From contig CALRAD010000002.1 of the NCBI GenBank assembly GCA_943350395.1, positions 1 through 64,000 on the forward strand: a stretch of 64,000 bases of DNA, given 5' to 3'. Below, one piece after another: positions 9,528-17,610 of this stretch. A program made the translations under genes and the position numbers. The DNA comes from Candidatus Peribacteria bacterium (lineage in GTDB: Bacteria > Patescibacteriota > Gracilibacteria > Peribacterales > Peribacteraceae). Within the stretch, counting starts at the first letter, position 1. Each line of letters opens with the position of its first letter. Below the pieces are notes generated by a model. That model was not told the DNA's origin, made no database searches, and worked only from the letters and a program-made list of their open reading frames with translations.

Positions 9528-12401
9528 TTACTCGAACGTGAACGTCACACTGTCTTCCGCCGTGTTGAAGTACGTATCGGTCACGATCACCTTGAAGATG
9601 TGAGTTCCTGATTGTTCGACGGTACGTGGAACACGCAGACTGCCTTCATACGGTGCAGCGTCAAAACTCCGGAGCGGCTTATCGTCGACGTAGAATTGCA
9701 CCAATGTCACGGGACTTGCGGAGCGTACGGAGACGACAGGCAGAAATGCCGGGTAGGTCACGACTCCGCCATTGCTCGGCGAAGAGATTGAGACGGAAGG
9801 TTTCTCTCCTCGCCCAGGTGTGAGTGCCGGGTCACACTCCGTTGTCGGTGCGAGAGGGAGCGGGAGAAGAGAGCCTGAATGATCGGGTGCAGCATTCCAA
9901 AGTTCCATCTGTTTTTTCGTCCAGTTCTGGAGATCTGTTTCCCATGTCGGCCAACGGTTCGGGAGTTCGCTTTTTGGCAAGAAGAACATTTGTTCTTCGA
10001 TTGCATCTTGCGGACACGCAGGAGAACTGAGAAGCCCCGTTACTTTGTCGACTTTTAAGACGACACACGCGGTGTCCTGTTCAGACGGCGTTTGCTCCGC
10101 GAGGAACAGGTCGGAACCCTGGAGGGCTGGTGGTGTGCAGACGGAGGCAAGCTTTCCAGAAAGCCTTGAGAGAAGAGGATTGGTCAGGTTCTCGGGGAGA
10201 ACGAAACTCGTCTTCGTATTCTCAAGTTTTCGATGTGCTTCGACCATGAAGTCATGCCAGATCGGAGCCGCAGTCGTTAAGCCATCCGCTTTTTCGAAGA
10301 GCGATTGGCTCGTGGCATTGCCGACCCACACGCCGGCAATGAGGTTTGGGGTGTATCCCATTGTCCATGTGCTCTCGGGACGTCGAAGAGTGCAATTTTT
10401 CTTGGTATCTCGTTCCAGACACTTGTTGCTTGTTCCAGTTTTCGCTGCGGCGGAGTAACCAGGCACTGAGAGAATGCTTTGCCAATATTCGTTCGGTCTC
10501 GCGGAAACGTCGCTGATCACTGAGGTGATCTCGGCTGTCAGACGTGCATCGACGACTTGGCGCGGCAACTCTTGTTTCGGAAGGTAGAGAATATTGCCGT
10601 CCTTATCCGTGATCTTGAGGAGCGACGTCATTGGACGGAATACTCCACCGTCTGCGATGGTTGCATATCCTTGAACCATCTCGGTGAGAGGCACCTCGGC
10701 GGCACCGATCGAGAGCGGCCATCCGTAGTCGTAGTCGGGATTGGATGCTCTCGTCATACTCTTCTGGTTTGCAGGTGTTGGCATCCCCATACGGCTTGCA
10801 AGAGAGAGGAGTGGTTCTTCACCACCTCCGAGAAAGAACGCTTTGATCGCCGGAATATTTCTCGATCCTCCGAGCGCTTTTCTCATGGTCGTGAGCCCCC
10901 AGAACGTACCGTCGTAGTTGCTCGGCTGATCGTCACCGAATTTTGTTGGAATGTCCCAGATCACCGAACCCGGACCGAACCCGGCTGCGAAGGCATTCAG
11001 ATAGGTGAAGACTTTAAAGCTCGATCCAGGCTGTCTTGGAGAAGCAGCCATGTCGATTTTTCCTTCGTGGTCTTCATCGGAGTAGTCGGTATTCCCCACG
11101 TATGCGACGACTTCGCGCGTCACAGGAGACAGAGCGACGAGTGCAATGTTATTAGCGCCAAAACGTTTTCGGATATCGTCTTTATGAGCAGCTACAACTT
11201 TCTCGGCAGCTTGCTGGAGTTTCCAATCGATTGTGGTCGTGATCCTGAGTCCTCCCTGCTCCAGAAAGCGGTCATCAATCCCAAGCAGTCCTTGCACCTG
11301 TTTTTGGATCCCAAGGACGAAGTGTGCGGCGCGTATGTTCTGACGGTCCGGAGCGAAGGTCATCGTTTTGATATCGCTCTGAGCTTTGTTGTATTCGTCC
11401 AAGCCGATCATTTTTTGATCCATCATATTCTTCAGGACCTGATCCGTTCGTCCTCCGACGTAGACTTTGACGGCTCCGCTTCCGATCGCCCGTCCCAGCA
11501 AACCTATTTTGACTTGGGAATCCTGGATCTGTGCGGTTGACGTGATGCTGCCGGCATCTATTTTTTTCCTGATCTCGGGAGACACTTCGGTGAAGCGGTG
11601 TAAGCCATAGGGGTTGAAGTAACTCGGTCTCTGCAGGAGGCCTGCGAGGACTGCAGATTGCGCAAGGCTCAGGTCTTTTGCTCCGATGCCGAAATAGTTT
11701 CGCGCTGCCTGCTCGATGCCGTAGGCGTTGTGGCCGAACGGGATCCAGTTCAAGTAGAGCTCGAGAAGCTGATCTTTGTTATACCGCTGTTCCAGTTGGC
11801 AGGCGAGCATCAGCTCTCTCACTTTTCTCACGATGCTGCGTTGCCGACCGACCAGTGCATTTTTTGCAAACTGCTGCGTGAGCGTGGAGCCGCCGGAACG
11901 AATGAAGAATCCCGGAGCGATTTGGCTGAGTGCCGCGCGCGCAAATCCCACGACGTCGAGACAGCCGCTTCTTGAGAAAAATCTTTCATCCTCGATCGCG
12001 ATGGCAGCTTTCTTCGCCATCGGATTGATCTGGTCGCCTTGCACGTACGTTCGATCTTGCTCGGAGAAAAGCCTGTAGAGTTCAACGCCGTTTCGATCCA
12101 AAATGACCGTGCTCTGTGACGGGAACATTGTCGCAGGATCGTCGATGTTCGGAAGCGTGAACCAGAAAATCGTCAGTGTGAGCATGCCCGCACATGCGAG
12201 TCCTCCCAATGTTTTCAACGCAAGCAAGCGCCATTCTTTTTTCTGTCTGGGCTTCCGTCCCCACGCCCCGATTGCTGCGAGCATGCCGGTCCATTTCCTG
12301 CGCAGGCCGGAAGCATTCGGCATCGAGGCTTTCCATCGTTTCTTCCGTTTCTTACTCTCTCCTTCGCCAATGGATCGCTTCGAAAAACCTAAGTCATTCA
12401 T
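9528..12401 (-). CDS. Penicillin-binding protein 1A-type, bifunctional
   Basis: A class A penicillin-binding protein that polymerises glycan strands and cross-links peptides in the wall. The 957 residues hold a basic cytoplasmic N-terminus, one membrane helix (~60-82), a GT51 domain (IEDERFFSRSGCLD, then SGGSTLTQQFAKN), and a transpeptidase with SxxK in PGSSFKVFTYL and KTGTSNK. A C-terminal Ig-like domain begins near PSVSISSPSNGG. The start MNDLGFSKR at 12401 is preferred over the track's 12458, because TACAAT (12415-12410) ends 8 bases upstream. The Ig-like tail may bind wall polymers or partners; that is inference. Confidence 0.93.
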   Translation of the reverse strand: MNDLGFSKRSIGEGESKKRKKRWKASMPNASGLRRKWTGMLAAIGAWGRKPRQKKEWRLLALKTLGGLACAGMLTLTIFWFTLPNIDDPATMFPSQSTVILDRNGVELYRLFSEQDRTYVQGDQINPMAKKAAIAIEDERFFSRSGCLDVVGFARAALSQIAPGFFIRSGGSTLTQQFAKNALVGRQRSIVRKVRELMLACQLEQRYNKDQLLELYLNWIPFGHNAYGIEQAARNYFGIGAKDLSLAQSAVLAGLLQRPSYFNPYGLHRFTEVSPEIRKKIDAGSITSTAQIQDSQVKIGLLGRAIGSGAVKVYVGGRTDQVLKNMMDQKMIGLDEYNKAQSDIKTMTFAPDRQNIRAAHFVLGIQKQVQGLLGIDDRFLEQGGLRITTTIDWKLQQAAEKVVAAHKDDIRKRFGANNIALVALSPVTREVVAYVGNTDYSDEDHEGKIDMAASPRQPGSSFKVFTYLNAFAAGFGPGSVIWDIPTKFGDDQPSNYDGTFWGLTTMRKALGGSRNIPAIKAFFLGGGEEPLLSLASRMGMPTPANQKSMTRASNPDYDYGWPLSIGAAEVPLTEMVQGYATIADGGVFRPMTSLLKITDKDGNILYLPKQELPRQVVDARLTAEITSVISDVSARPNEYWQSILSVPGYSAAAKTGTSNKCLERDTKKNCTLRRPESTWTMGYTPNLIAGVWVGNATSQSLFEKADGLTTAAPIWHDFMVEAHRKLENTKTSFVLPENLTNPLLSRLSGKLASVCTPPALQGSDLFLAEQTPSEQDTACVVLKVDKVTGLLSSPACPQDAIEEQMFFLPKSELPNRWPTWETDLQNWTKKQMELWNAAPDHSGSLLPLPLAPTTECDPALTPGRGEKPSVSISSPSNGGVVTYPAFLPVVSVRSASPVTLVQFYVDDKPLRSFDAAPYEGSLRVPRTVEQSGTHIFKVIVTDTYFNTAEDSVTFTFE

Positions 12402-12409
12402 GGACACGT

Positions 12410-12443
12410 ATTGTAGACGATTTCCTCTGATGTATGCTATACT
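12410..12443. promoter_or_regulatory. Divergent -10 boxes, PBP1A and pilin-like genes
   Basis: Minus strand TACAAT (12415-12410) sits 8 bases before the PBP start. Plus strand TATACT (12438-12443) sits 3 bases before the first ATG and 6 before the second ATG of the pilin-like gene. The intergenic space is under 50 bases. Confidence 0.5.
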
Positions 12444-12449
12444 GCAATG

Positions 12450-12770
12450 ATGCTTCAACGTTTGCTTGCCATCGCATTTCTCACGTTTTCACCGTACTTC
12501 GCTTCCGCGGCGCCTCTCATTGTCGATACGGGAGTGGACAGCAATGTGCCAACGATTCTTCAAGGCATCGTGAACGTGCTCCTTGGATGGAGCGGGCTTG
12601 CTGCAACGGGCCTCTTTCTTCTTGGGAGTATCATCATGGTGGGTTCGGGTGGCGAGGAAGCATTTCTTTCGGCAGGCAAGAAGATTATGAAAGCCGCTCT
12701 CATCGGTTTTGCCCTTATTCTTGGCTCATGGTTGATGTTGAGCACCGTGATTTTCTTCATCTCACTCTGA
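12450..12770 (+). CDS. VirB2/TrbC pilin-like small membrane protein
   Basis: A 106-residue protein with a signal peptide (LLAIAFLTFSPYFASA) followed by two hydrophobic helices. These are separated by a short basic loop containing GGEEAFLSAGKKIMKAA. This layout matches VirB2/TrbC pilins of type IV secretion systems and the small CPR proteins usually annotated as pilin. ATG codons lie at 12447 and 12450; the second is the better distance (6) from TATACT. It is followed after 2 bases by a TPR gene, so the two form an operon. The T4SS-like ATPase lies far away at 49.3 kb. Confidence 0.6.
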   Translation: MLQRLLAIAFLTFSPYFASAAPLIVDTGVDSNVPTILQGIVNVLLGWSGLAATGLFLLGSIIMVGSGGEEAFLSAGKKIMKAALIGFALILGSWLMLSTVIFFISL

Positions 12771-12772
12771 CG

Positions 12773-13363
12773 ATGCCCAATTCTTCCCGCGATTCCATCG
12801 AGCAGATTCTCGTCAAGGCGGAGGAGCTCAAGTTTGACGGAAAATATGCGGACGCACTTGCGTTACTTGAAGAGCTTTTAGTCATGGATCCGGACAATGT
12901 CACTGCTCTCGAGGAGCTTGCCGACAATGAATTGAGTCTCGGTCGTTACGAACGCGCCAAACTTGCCGCTGCACACGTTCTTCGCCTCAATAAGGACAGT
13001 TATACTGCGCACTACATTCTTGGTTTCATCGCATCACACTCAGAAGATTGGGATGCTTCGATCGTTGAATTGAAGATTGCGAATTCGCTCGAACAGAACA
13101 ATCCGGAGATTCTGCGATGCCTCGGATGGTCGCTGTTTTCAGCAGGCAAGAAGATCGAAGGCATGGTGACGCTCGAGCGAGCTCTCAATTTAGAAGAGCA
13201 GAATCCTCTCATTCTCTGCGATCTTGGCGTTGCGTGCTTGCGATCGAATGAATTTACGAAATCGAAAGCGCTTCTTAGTCGCGCGCTCGACATCGATCCT
13301 GCTAACAGTCGCGTGAAGGAATGCCTCGAGATGGTGAAGAGAATCGAGAAGCACACAGTATGA
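12773..13363 (+). CDS. Tetratricopeptide repeat protein
   Basis: A 196-residue soluble protein built of about five TPR helix pairs. Examples are YADALALLEELLVMDPDN, YERAKLAAAHVLRLNKDS, and EFTKSKALLSRALDIDPAN near the end. TPR arrays mediate protein-protein contacts. The long frame in the ORF track starting at 12434 is wrong; MPNSSRDS at 12773, just after the stop of the pilin-like gene, is the start. Its partner is unknown, but the pilin-like neighbour is a candidate. Confidence 0.8.
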   Translation: MPNSSRDSIEQILVKAEELKFDGKYADALALLEELLVMDPDNVTALEELADNELSLGRYERAKLAAAHVLRLNKDSYTAHYILGFIASHSEDWDASIVELKIANSLEQNNPEILRCLGWSLFSAGKKIEGMVTLERALNLEEQNPLILCDLGVACLRSNEFTKSKALLSRALDIDPANSRVKECLEMVKRIEKHTV

Positions 13364-13383
13364 AAATTCCAAAAACATAAATA

Positions 13384-13426
13384 CCAAATTCCAAGCACTG
13401 ATGCGTTCTTTTGGAATTTGGTTTTT
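13384..13426 (+). terminator. Terminator-like inverted repeat after the TPR gene
   Basis: CCAAATTCCAA (13384-13394) pairs with TTGGAATTTGG (13411-13421) and is followed by TTTTT. It is an 11-bp AT-rich stem with a 16-base loop. A further AAATTCCAAAAAC copy lies just upstream, so this may be a repeat family used as a terminator. Confidence 0.6.
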
Positions 13427-13468
13427 AGATTCTGGATTTTCCTGATTTTTAACATTCTCAATCTTCGC

Positions 13469-13474
13469 TATACT
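13469..13474 (+). promoter_or_regulatory. -10 box of ftsX
   Basis: TATACT followed by 7 bases and the ATG at 13482. It is a clean example of the leaderless layout seen through the window. Confidence 0.5.
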
Positions 13475-13481
13475 ATCCCCC

Positions 13482-14453
13482 ATGCCGACCAGCATGAAAT
13501 TGCCACTCTTTCTCAGTAGGGGAATCGCTCGGGGGATGAAGAATATTCTGCGTGAACACGGTTGGGGAACGTCGTTTGCTTCTCTCTTCGGTGTGCTGTT
13601 TCTCGGACAAATCCTGCTTCTCCTCGTTTTTGGCGTGCAGGGAGGACTTCGACTTCTTGAGGCGCAGACGGATTTGCGGCTACAGATTCTTGAAACCGCT
13701 AACGACAGTCAGATTCAGGATTTATTTCAAAACATACGACAATTGCCGATTGTCACCGATGTCGTCTACATCACGCGCGAACAGGCGTACGAACGTCAGA
13801 AGGCGCGTGATCCGGAGCTCGTCACATTTCTCGAAAAATTCGGCATTGAGAATCCGTTTCCGGAAACCATCGGCGTGAGACTTGGTCGTCTCACCGACTA
13901 CGGCGCGTTCGTTCAGTTCCTGCGTCAGCCGGTGTTTACGAAAGTCGTAAATCCGGAATTTCTGTCACAGACCACCGATCAACAAGAGCAGGTGTATCGA
14001 TTGATCGAAGCAGTGCGAAGCGGACAGTACATTCTTTTCTTTGTCGTAGCGCTCCTCATTGTCGCGATACTTTTTGTTGTGACCGAGCTGGTGCGGAGGC
14101 GAGTACTCTGCAAACGCGAAGAACTCTTCGTGGAACAGCTCGTCGGTGCGGACAGAACCACGATCATGATTCCCTTCTGCACCGAAATGATCTGCTTGCT
14201 CGGCGTCGCACTTTTCATCTCGTTCTTGCTTGCCGCGGGTGTGGTATGGTTTTTACCCGTATTCTTGCCCGTTCTTGGGAGCAGCGGTCTCTTCAGCGTT
14301 TGGTCGGTTGCGACTGTAAGCGAACTTCTGTCCTCACTCGTGTGGTTACTGCCACTCGAAATTACAGGAATCTTTTTCCTCGCAATCATCGGCACGATTC
14401 TTGCACTTCGCTCCGAGACATCGATGCAACTTTTGCCTCTTCTTCCGTCGTAA
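13482..14453 (+). CDS. ftsX: Cell division protein FtsX-like permease
   Basis: A 323-residue membrane protein. FtsX works with the ATPase FtsE at the division site to activate peptidoglycan hydrolases. There is one N-terminal helix (~28-50), then an extracellular domain with VVYITREQAYERQK and IENPFPETIGVRL, equivalent to the 'iskeeA...NPlp' region of FtsX. Three more helices in the C-terminal half complete the FtsX topology. No ftsE lies within this window, which is unusual because the two genes are normally adjacent. recO follows after 4 bases. Confidence 0.8.
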   Translation: MPTSMKLPLFLSRGIARGMKNILREHGWGTSFASLFGVLFLGQILLLLVFGVQGGLRLLEAQTDLRLQILETANDSQIQDLFQNIRQLPIVTDVVYITREQAYERQKARDPELVTFLEKFGIENPFPETIGVRLGRLTDYGAFVQFLRQPVFTKVVNPEFLSQTTDQQEQVYRLIEAVRSGQYILFFVVALLIVAILFVVTELVRRRVLCKREELFVEQLVGADRTTIMIPFCTEMICLLGVALFISFLLAAGVVWFLPVFLPVLGSSGLFSVWSVATVSELLSSLVWLLPLEITGIFFLAIIGTILALRSETSMQLLPLLPS

Positions 14454-14457
14454 CATC

Positions 14458-15207
14458 ATGCCGAAGTCTTGGACAGACGAAGCGATCGTGCTCAGAACGT
14501 ACAACGTCGGAGAGACGGATCGTTTCTGTCTTTTGCTGACGGAAAAGTTCGGACGCATCGCCGCCCGTGCCAACGGCGTGCGTCGGCTTCTCAGCCGCAG
14601 AGGGAGCGGCCTTCTTCCGCTCCATCGAGTAAGTGTCGTCTGCGAATTGCATTCGTTCGGTTGCACGATTGTCTCTGCATCCTGCCTCGATGCACATGCT
14701 CGAAGTTGGGAAAATCCTTCTGCGTTCGCCTGTGCCGAGCAGGGGATCGAACTACTGCTCAAGCTGACCGAAGAAGGCCCGCCGATGCCAAGGGTCTACC
14801 GTCTGACATCGGATTTTCTTGCCGCATGTTCACTTCCGCATGTTCACTGCTTCCCTCCACTGTTCACACTGAAGCTTCTTTCCATTCTCGGGCTCTGTCC
14901 GTCACTCACTCATTCCTCCGCAGATCATGCGTCGCTCGATGACGGTGAGCAGGTCGTACTTTCAAGAAGGTTTGGAGGTCTGGTGTCACTCGCCGATGAT
15001 CCTGCAGGTATTCGCCTGTCTGTTCCTCTTGTCGGCATTTTGCGGAACTGTCAGGGAATTTCTTTTGCAGATGTTCCGGTATTCTCCGATGCCCTTCTTG
15101 CCGAACTTACGCGTTTCGTTCAGGGCTTGCTCGGGAGCCAGCTAGGGCTCTCACTCAAGGCGCCCGGTATTCGGTTCGCCATGTCCTCCGCGGTGACTCC
15201 GATCTGA
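14458..15207 (+). CDS. recO: DNA repair protein RecO
   Basis: RecO helps load RecA onto SSB-coated single-stranded DNA in the RecFOR pathway. The 249-residue protein opens with the OB-fold signature EAIVLRTYNVGETDR, followed by LLTEKFGRIAARANGVRR, typical for the family. The C-terminal helical half is divergent and lacks an obvious four-Cys zinc site. The start MPKSW at 14458 follows the ftsX stop by 4 bases, so the two are co-transcribed. Its last 88 bases overlap the 3' end of the convergent vanW gene. Confidence 0.85.
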   Translation: MPKSWTDEAIVLRTYNVGETDRFCLLLTEKFGRIAARANGVRRLLSRRGSGLLPLHRVSVVCELHSFGCTIVSASCLDAHARSWENPSAFACAEQGIELLLKLTEEGPPMPRVYRLTSDFLAACSLPHVHCFPPLFTLKLLSILGLCPSLTHSSADHASLDDGEQVVLSRRFGGLVSLADDPAGIRLSVPLVGILRNCQGISFADVPVFSDALLAELTRFVQGLLGSQLGLSLKAPGIRFAMSSAVTPI

Positions 15208-16418
15208 AAGGTGAGCGGTCTCGCTTGATAGAATGAGTAGAAGTATTGCAGCACGGATCCGGAGCCCGGTGTTGTGATTGTTCGGTACCACATCGCTTTC
15301 ATGCCGTCGTGTTTTTCGCCCGCTTTCCTTTTTTCCCCTACGGGAATTTCCGTCGTGTACGAAATGAATTCATGCTCCGGCGCTTTCACTCTGTCGGTGA
15401 CGTACGGACCGAAGATTTCCGTCTTCCGATCATCTCGCGTCCCGTAGTAGATGTAGAAGGCGCGGTCATGCTTGTCGGTGAGTGTCTGCAAAAGGAGTGC
15501 TCCAGGCGTGTCATTCAAGAATTTCATGTCGACGTTCGGCGGGTAAATCGTCGCGTCTGTACCCTGCGGGCTGTAATAGCTTACGGCGTAGCTGTGATTC
15601 TTCCTCTGCACGATCGGCATACCGTACTCCCAGGGTCCGCGGTATGCGGTGGTGCTGACCTGACACAGACCTCCGCCGTAATCCGGGATTGTCGCATCGC
15701 CTTGAATCACGAGTTCTTTCCTGTATCCGGTTCGGTCGTTGACGGGTCCCAAGGTTTCATTGAATGAGAAGACCGATCCTTGAGGAATGAGATGACCGTT
15801 AAATTTCGAAACACCGACTCCGATATTGTGCCTCCTGTTGACCGGCGATTTCGCAAAGACGGATTCGCCGATCGTCACAACTTCTTTGATTCCGAGATTT
15901 CGGAGTTCCGGATCATTCACCGTGATTGTCGGCTGCGTTTCGGTGACAGGCAACTGTACGAAAGGAATGTCTTGATCAAGCGCGGTTTTCGTAAGCAGAG
16001 CCGCAAGCGGCAGATCGATGTCTCTTCCGGTGAGCCCGATACCCTGAAAAAGTATCTCCCCCGATGCGGATCTGCCGATCGTCACAGAACCTGCTTCGCG
16101 GTTGAGCACCGATCCGATATCACGGTCGATCGTTCTCATCATCGCTTCTGCGTTCCAGTCTGAAGATTGCTCTCTCGTCCAATCTTTCGCGATTGGTGTC
16201 TCCTTGCCGCAACTAAGGAAGCGTGCGGGAGGCACGGCTTCGATACCTCGATAGAACCAGCGTTCTTTCGGCATGCGCCACTCGGGATGCGCACTCACAG
16301 ACACTGTGAACAAATGGTGACCGTATGTGAATGTGACGGCGGGGGGAGCGGCATGCGCCAAGGCGGGTACGCCGCTCAGGACGATTGCAAGGGAGAGGAT
16401 TAGTTCGGACTTTTTCAT
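15120..16418 (-). CDS. VanW family protein, secreted
   Basis: A 432-residue protein with a signal peptide (LSLAIVLSGVPALAHA). The VanW domain occupies roughly residues 195-330: NIGVGVSKFNGHLIPQG, VFSFNETLGPVNDRTGY, GGGLCQVSTTAY and RKNHSYAVSYYSPQG. VanW proteins are common near envelope genes; the biochemical role is unsettled, with links to peptidoglycan. The N-terminal ~190 residues resemble the peptidoglycan-binding-like region that often precedes VanW. TACACT (16430-16425) ends 6 bases before the ATG. The 88-base overlap with recO means the two tails encode in both directions. Confidence 0.88.
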   Translation of the reverse strand: MKKSELILSLAIVLSGVPALAHAAPPAVTFTYGHHLFTVSVSAHPEWRMPKERWFYRGIEAVPPARFLSCGKETPIAKDWTREQSSDWNAEAMMRTIDRDIGSVLNREAGSVTIGRSASGEILFQGIGLTGRDIDLPLAALLTKTALDQDIPFVQLPVTETQPTITVNDPELRNLGIKEVVTIGESVFAKSPVNRRHNIGVGVSKFNGHLIPQGSVFSFNETLGPVNDRTGYRKELVIQGDATIPDYGGGLCQVSTTAYRGPWEYGMPIVQRKNHSYAVSYYSPQGTDATIYPPNVDMKFLNDTPGALLLQTLTDKHDRAFYIYYGTRDDRKTEIFGPYVTDRVKAPEHEFISYTTEIPVGEKRKAGEKHDGMKAMWYRTITTPGSGSVLQYFYSFYQARPLTFQIGVTAEDMANRIPGALSESPSWLPSKP

Positions 16419-16432
16419 GAGCGGAGTGTACG

Positions 16433-17002
16433 CTATTTCTTTCCCAACAGATCGTCGAGTGCCCTGTTGACGAGCAGGTCTGCCCGCGTGTTCTTTTCCC
16501 TGGGGATATAGACGAACGAGACGTGAGGAAAACCGCTCTTCAGAGCATTGATCTCCTGTATGAGCGGCGTGAACGTCGCCATCTTGACGCGGTACTCGCC
16601 GTTCAGTTGTTTCACGACCAGTTCGGAATCAAGATGGCAGATGAGATGGTTGGGATGAAACTCCGCGCCGATTCTCAGCCCCGTGATGAGTGCCTTATAT
16701 TCGGCGATATTGTTTGTTTCGACGCCGATGCACTCGCCGTACTCGCGGATGACTTCGTTCTTGAGAGGGTCGTAGAGGACACAGCCGACGGCTGCCTGCC
16801 CCGGGTTCCCCCGAGAGCCACCATCAGTGAAAAGATGCAGTGTTCCGCCAATTGCCAAGGGCTGCATCGTATCGTTTGGCACATGCGTGTCGAGTGCCTT
16901 CTTGACTGCCTCCGCGACAAATTCTGCTTGCTCGTGTGTGCCCTGGAACACTGCAGCAAGTTTTTTCTGGAGAGGGAGAGGGAGACGAACCACGCTCACC
17001 AT
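16433..17002 (-). CDS. RNase HI-like protein
   Basis: A type 1 RNase H fold, which cleaves the RNA strand of RNA-DNA hybrids. Acidic residues appear in order: LFTDGGSRGNPG, NNIAEYKAL, CHLDSELVVKQL and the final Asp in KNTRADLLVN, so the active site looks intact. An N-terminal ~55-residue extension precedes the fold. Its IREKN/RAD end resembles the reverse-transcriptase-like RnhA group. Met codons at 17029, 17023 and 17002 are possible; I chose 17002 because it avoids overlap with the upstream gene and has TAGAAT 5 bases before it. Confidence 0.85.
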   Translation of the reverse strand: MVSVVRLPLPLQKKLAAVFQGTHEQAEFVAEAVKKALDTHVPNDTMQPLAIGGTLHLFTDGGSRGNPGQAAVGCVLYDPLKNEVIREYGECIGVETNNIAEYKALITGLRIGAEFHPNHLICHLDSELVVKQLNGEYRVKMATFTPLIQEINALKSGFPHVSFVYIPREKNTRADLLVNRALDDLLGKK

Positions 17003-17010
17003 TCTACATT

Positions 17011-17586
17011 CTACGTTTTGCATGTACATGCATTACTGTTGCACACACAATTTTCTTCGATATCCAACTTAAATCTCCCTTCCCTGAAATCCACCGTCGA
17101 TCCCCCGATGCTCCAGAGCGTTTCCTTGGTTGCGATCAGCGAGACTCCTGCGATGCCTTTGCACCGAAACATCTTGTCGCTTTTCATCGGTTTTCCTGCA
17201 AACTCCATGCAGAAACCGCCGCTTCCGTCAGTCGTTACGCGAAGACAGACGGTTTTTTGTTTCTCTTTTTTTGCAATCAATTGCAGAGCTTTCGCTGCCT
17301 CTTTTGTGAGGATCAATGTTTCCGTTCGCGGGGGAGAGGCATCGATCAATTCTTGCATGTCCGTCACGAGATTTTCGACGTCGACATCCGTGAGTCCGTG
17401 ACTTTTCGCTCCCGATTCGAGAGAGTCCATCGTATTGAACGCACACTGGAAGCAGTGCAGCCCGTACTCAGCCAGAATATCGGCGGCCTTCGGATGCAAT
17501 GCGATGACGTCCATCACGTTCATATCGGCTTCCACTTTTGGCCGAAAAGACTTGGCAGCAGCCTTCGATTGTCGTGTGCGTGGCAT
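17011..17586 (-). CDS. DUF1858 - A-type Fe-S carrier (HesB/IscA-like) fusion
   Basis: A 191-residue two-domain protein. Residues ~20-85 match DUF1858, with MNVMDVIALHPKAADIL, EYGLHCFQCAF and SHGLTDVDVENLV. Residues ~88-185 resemble A-type carriers: LILTKEAAKALQLIAKKE, CLRVTTDGSGGFCMEFAG and FREGRFKLDIEE. A-type proteins carry Fe-S clusters using one Cys in the middle and a CxC near the end. Here the middle Cys is shifted (GGFC) and the tail reads CVCNSNACTCKT, so cluster ligation may differ. It is divergent from ctpA through a shared promoter. A sulfur/redox role is inferred. Confidence 0.75.
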   Translation of the reverse strand: MPRTRQSKAAAKSFRPKVEADMNVMDVIALHPKAADILAEYGLHCFQCAFNTMDSLESGAKSHGLTDVDVENLVTDMQELIDASPPRTETLILTKEAAKALQLIAKKEKQKTVCLRVTTDGSGGFCMEFAGKPMKSDKMFRCKGIAGVSLIATKETLWSIGGSTVDFREGRFKLDIEENCVCNSNACTCKT

Positions 17587-17594
17587 AGGTTCAG

Positions 17595-17602
17595 TCTATA
17601 CT
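17595..17602. promoter_or_regulatory. Symmetrical bidirectional -10, Fe-S fusion / ctpA
   Basis: The octamer TCTATACT contains TATACT on the plus strand (17597-17602) and TATAGA on the minus strand (17600-17595). Each lies exactly 8 bases from its start codon (17611 and 17586). The whole intergenic space is 24 bases, so both messages should be leaderless or nearly so. No clear -35 box on either side. Confidence 0.6.
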
Positions 17603-17610
17603 GATGTGCT

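Noticed and set aside
10557-11540. 327-aa plus-strand ORF inside the PBP gene, and the 294-aa ORF at 4880-5764
   Set aside because: Both are shadows of well-supported genes (PBP1A; rpsF) in the opposite direction.
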